Assembly (NCBI GenBank): GCA_028095005.1 | Contig: CM051461.1 | Location: 41,775,968-41,839,967, forward strand | Source of the DNA: Rhynchospora pubera | Taxonomy: Eukaryota > Streptophyta > Magnoliopsida > Poales > Cyperaceae | Reading direction: 5' to 3' | DNA: 64,000 nt | In this document: positions 61,171-64,000 of the stretch, in pieces | Numbering within the stretch: the first letter of the stretch is position 1 | Layout of the letters: each line of letters opens with the position of its first letter | Translations under genes and position numbers: made by a program | The notes under the pieces: model-generated | What the model was told of the DNA's origin: nothing | Seen by the model: only the letters and a program-made list of their open reading frames with translations | Database searches by the model: none

Positions 61171-61571
61171 AGAGGATTGCTAAAATGCTATGCATAGCAC
61201 GGATGGTCTTCGTGCCACGGATTCGTTCTTGAATTTCATGCTTCAAACAACCGATCCAAACTGTTCATTATCTTCTACATGTTGAAATCTTATCAGAAAC
61301 CAAATTTTACATTTTTTTGAATTTTTTTACTATTTTTCTCAGATTTTTGAAAATCACTATTATTGAAGGGTCCAAAATTTATTAGATTAAGTATTTTAAA
61401 AAATCTGAGAAAAATAGTAAAAAAATTCAAAAAAATGTAAAATTTGGTTTCTAATGAGATTTCAATATGAAGAAGATAATGAACGGTTTGGATCGGTTGT
61501 TTGAAGCATGAAATTCAAGAACGAATCCGTAACACGAAGACCATCCGTGCTATGCATAGCATTTTAGCAAT

Positions 61572-61575
<4 letters not shown>
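61171..61575. mobile_element. hairpin MITE in (TA)n, copy 2 (405 bp)
   Basis: Second copy in tandem, separated from the first by 12 bp of AT repeat. About 95 percent identical by eye to copy 1 and equally palindromic; its last two bases (CT) are lost in the adjoining (TA)n. Confidence 0.9.

Positions 61576-61654
<79 letters not shown>
61574..61654. repeat. (TA)n microsatellite
   Basis: About 40 TA units to the right of the second hairpin MITE. Confidence 0.95.
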
Positions 61655-61659
<5 letters not shown>

Positions 61660-62996
61660 TAGGCTATTGTCCTTTGGATAGGACAGAGGTGGTTTCCTAT
61701 TAAGTTTTTAGCCTTTAGATGGTGTCAAAATTCGTGCCAGATTAAAGATAAGCGATGAGGATTGATGCGCTGAAGATAGATTGTGAGTTAAAATTTTTCG
61801 TGACTTCTCCCTCTGTCCGTTACTCCTGTCTCCGTCTCCAAATCGTCTCTCTCCCACACAAAAGCTGAGAAACCTAGATCTCTCCGCCTCCACGAAATCA
61901 CCTCCCTCTCCGCCTCTCTCCCTCCGATCTAAGCAATCGGACTTCTTGCTCTCTCTCCCTCTCCTCAGATCGTACTCGCGACATCTCCGCCAAAGCACCT
62001 CTCTCTCCGCCTCCGCGAAATCACCTCCTCGTCGGCCTCCGCGAAATCACCTCCCTCTCTGTGATTGAAATTGTGCCAAGTATGATTGAAATTGGTAACA
62101 ACGAATTAGAAAATTGATCAAATATTCTTATGTGCCAAGCATGATTGGAACTGGTAACAAAGGCCAGAAAGCCTGGGTTATGATTTATTATTTTATGCTT
62201 TAGTCCTAATAGAAAGATAGACCTTTATATTTTGAAATTTTCAACTGACAACCTAAATTGAAGAACCAGTAAGTTGTTTTTTTGTGCACGAATTAGTAGT
62301 AAGCATTTTTTTGATATCTCTGATAATTTTTTTTATTGATATTTTAACAGTAAACACTCATGACAATTTAATTGCATACTGTACTAACTAGTACATTGAT
62401 CTTGCAATGTAGGAATGAGCACCCAAAGTAATTGGAATGAGTGACCAAACCCACCTTGCGTGCGATGTGATGCTTGTATTTGATGCTACTTTAGGTTTAG
62501 GTTTATTTGATGCTACTGGATGTTTGATGACAATATTTGATGCTTGTATTTTGTCCAGACAATACAATTGAGAAAGAAATTGAGAGATGAGATGAAGAGA
62601 TTACCTTAAGGTGCTATAAATTTTTTTTCAGAGACAGCTTGAGAGATGAAACTTAAATAAGTTACTATTATGCTGTCAATATACTGACGAGATTGAATTG
62701 GTCATTTTTATATAAAGTTGCTTAATTTGAAGTTCTGAGTGAACATATATAAACTTGCTCTATATATCTTGAATTGGTCATTCACCTCTGTGAATTGGAA
62801 ATTGACGACTTGCTAAGAACAAAAGCATTAAAAAATACACCATGTTCAAATCGGTATGTCCAAACTAACAAAATACACCATACGTCTCTGTTGAAAGCTA
62901 TAACATGTTCAAACTAACATTTCCAAACAACAAAATATTAACTAACATGTTCAAACTAACAAAATACTTCAAACTAACAATATAAACTACTACTTT
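61655..62996. other. non-coding region downstream of the FAR1-like gene
   Basis: Begins GAGATAGGCTATTGTCC with a small hairpin TGTCCTTTGGATAGGACA, followed by a CT-rich block at 61800-62065. The rest is AT-rich and probably contains the gene's 3' UTR next to 62996. Nothing coding is supported. Confidence 0.5.
61800..62065. repeat. CT-rich block with short tandem repeats
   Basis: GCCTCCRCGAAATCACCTCC occurs at about 61887, 62010 and 62035, embedded in CTCTCTCC runs. It looks like a plant 5' UTR or promoter fragment, possibly captured by a transposon; an open frame on the minus strand (61708-61998) is a by-product. Confidence 0.7.
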
Positions 62997-64000
62997 TTAA
63001 TTTGACAAGTCTTCATATCCACTATCCGATTCCACCTCCGCATCTTCTTGCGAACCATCCGATTCGACCTCCTCATCATCACTACTTACTATCTTTTTGT
63101 TACCCTTTCCTTGAACATTCCGAAGCTAAAATAAGAAAAGAAAAGAAAGTTAATAACATGTCAAAAAATATAAATGTTAAATTAATAAAAGATGGAATTA
63201 ATTAGTACCGGACAAGTCCTTCTATTATGGCTTCCTTTCTTACTACCGCAAATGCCACATTTTCTTGGTTTTTTGGCCTCCGATGGTGGTTTAAATCTTT
63301 GCGGTTTTTTTCTCTTTTCCTTGCATTGAGAAATTGGTGGATCTATTATCCCTTGAGAAGGTGCCCTTGCCCTTGATGACGTGTCAATTTCACATGTTAA
63401 GTTATCTTCCTCACTTACTACATCTTGCATTTCTTGCTCCACCATTTCTAATAGTCCTTTGAATTTGATGAAAGCTTCACTTGACTTTGATGCCTTGTTC
63501 AATATCTTCATCAATCGAGGTTTGAGTGTAGCAAACCTAACCGATTCTTGCTCTTGAGTACCCCCAATCTCCATGCTCATCTCAATATTTGATCTTTTTA
63601 CACGCGCATTAGCATCTTTGCACCATCGTTTCATTATGTATCGGCTTGGAAGATGAAACATGTTGACATGATGCATAACCTTAATGGCATGTGAACAAAG
63701 TAAACCCTCAAACTCATATCCTTTGCAAGTACAACAAACTATTTCCTCCAATTTGTTCACTTCTACCATGTAGGTTTGTGTAATCCAATTTTTAATATGT
63801 GGATGGTCTTTGATGGTCACCTTGTATAAAGCATCTTTCTCAATCTCGTCAACTTGACCAAGTTGAGAATTTTTTAAATTTTCCTTGAACACCTTCGTCA
63901 CCTTTTTGGTGTAAACTTCACTTGCATCTTTTTCAACCCGATAAAGAGTTGACAACTTGGGCACTTTCACTTCTTTGTGAGGAAGACATATTAGCAAAAA
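62997..64000 (-). CDS. FAR1-related / MULE-type transposase-like protein, C-terminal part
   Basis: Partial: the 5' portion lies beyond the window end. Exons 63209-64000 (open at the end) and 62997-63125 join through a GT-AG phase-0 intron. It shows a SWIM zinc finger (CCTCKGYEFEGLLCSH; C-x-C...C-x-H), a conserved PSRYIMKRW segment, and a zinc-knuckle CGICGSKKGSHNRRTCP at the end of the first exon; the last exon is acidic (SSDDEEVESDGSQED). FAR1/FHY3-related proteins derive from Mutator-like transposases and act as DNA-binding transcription regulators in the nucleus; whether this is a domesticated FRS gene or a resident MULE transposase cannot be decided without the 5' part. No frame damage is seen. 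Confidence 0.85.

Overview
The window is AT-rich, gene-poor nuclear DNA of a flowering plant. The evidence is genes with short GT-AG introns, plant-only families (a gibberellin 2-oxidase, a DUF642 cell-wall protein, an arabinogalactan peptide, a FAR1/MULE-type protein), and a dense mixture of solo LTRs, hAT elements, palindromic MITEs, tRNA-derived SINEs and a LINE relic. A dicot is likely; I cannot name the species.

Layout. 1-11 kb is repeat DNA dominated by a three-level nest of LTR-type insertions: a 5040-9219 element inside a 3633-9685 element inside a 2629-10327 element. The two inner insertions show exact 5-bp target duplications. A relative of the two outer elements lies alone at 25621-27301. 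11-16 kb holds a non-autonomous hAT element and one SINE. 16.2-19.1 kb (minus) is an intact three-exon GA2ox gene with a TATA box; a hAT MITE with a perfect 8-bp duplication sits about 0.4 kb upstream. 20-44 kb has no supported gene but many datable insertions: solo LTR, MITEs, LINE 3' end, segmental duplications, a foldback element and a G24 tract. 44.8-45.0 kb (minus) is an arabinogalactan-peptide gene. 47.9-52.0 kb is a complete hAT transposon with terminal inverted repeats, an 8-bp duplication and a three-exon transposase that reads intact. 52.6-57.7 kb (minus) is a four-exon DUF642 gene; a MITE lies between its TATA-like element and its start codon. 58-61.7 kb holds palindromic MITEs and (TA)n tracts, including two tandem hairpin MITEs embedded in a (TA)n array. 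63.0-64.0 kb (minus) is the 3' end of a FAR1-related/MULE-type gene that runs off the window.

The four coding loci are independent single genes and do not form a pathway: GA2ox inactivates gibberellin, the DUF642 protein and AG peptide act at the wall/plasma membrane, and the hAT and FAR1-like genes are transposase or transposase-derived. No wholly new gene system stands out. The most informative structures are the nested LTRs with palindrome-rich U3 regions, the intact hAT element, and insertions whose unoccupied target is preserved in a neighbouring duplicate.
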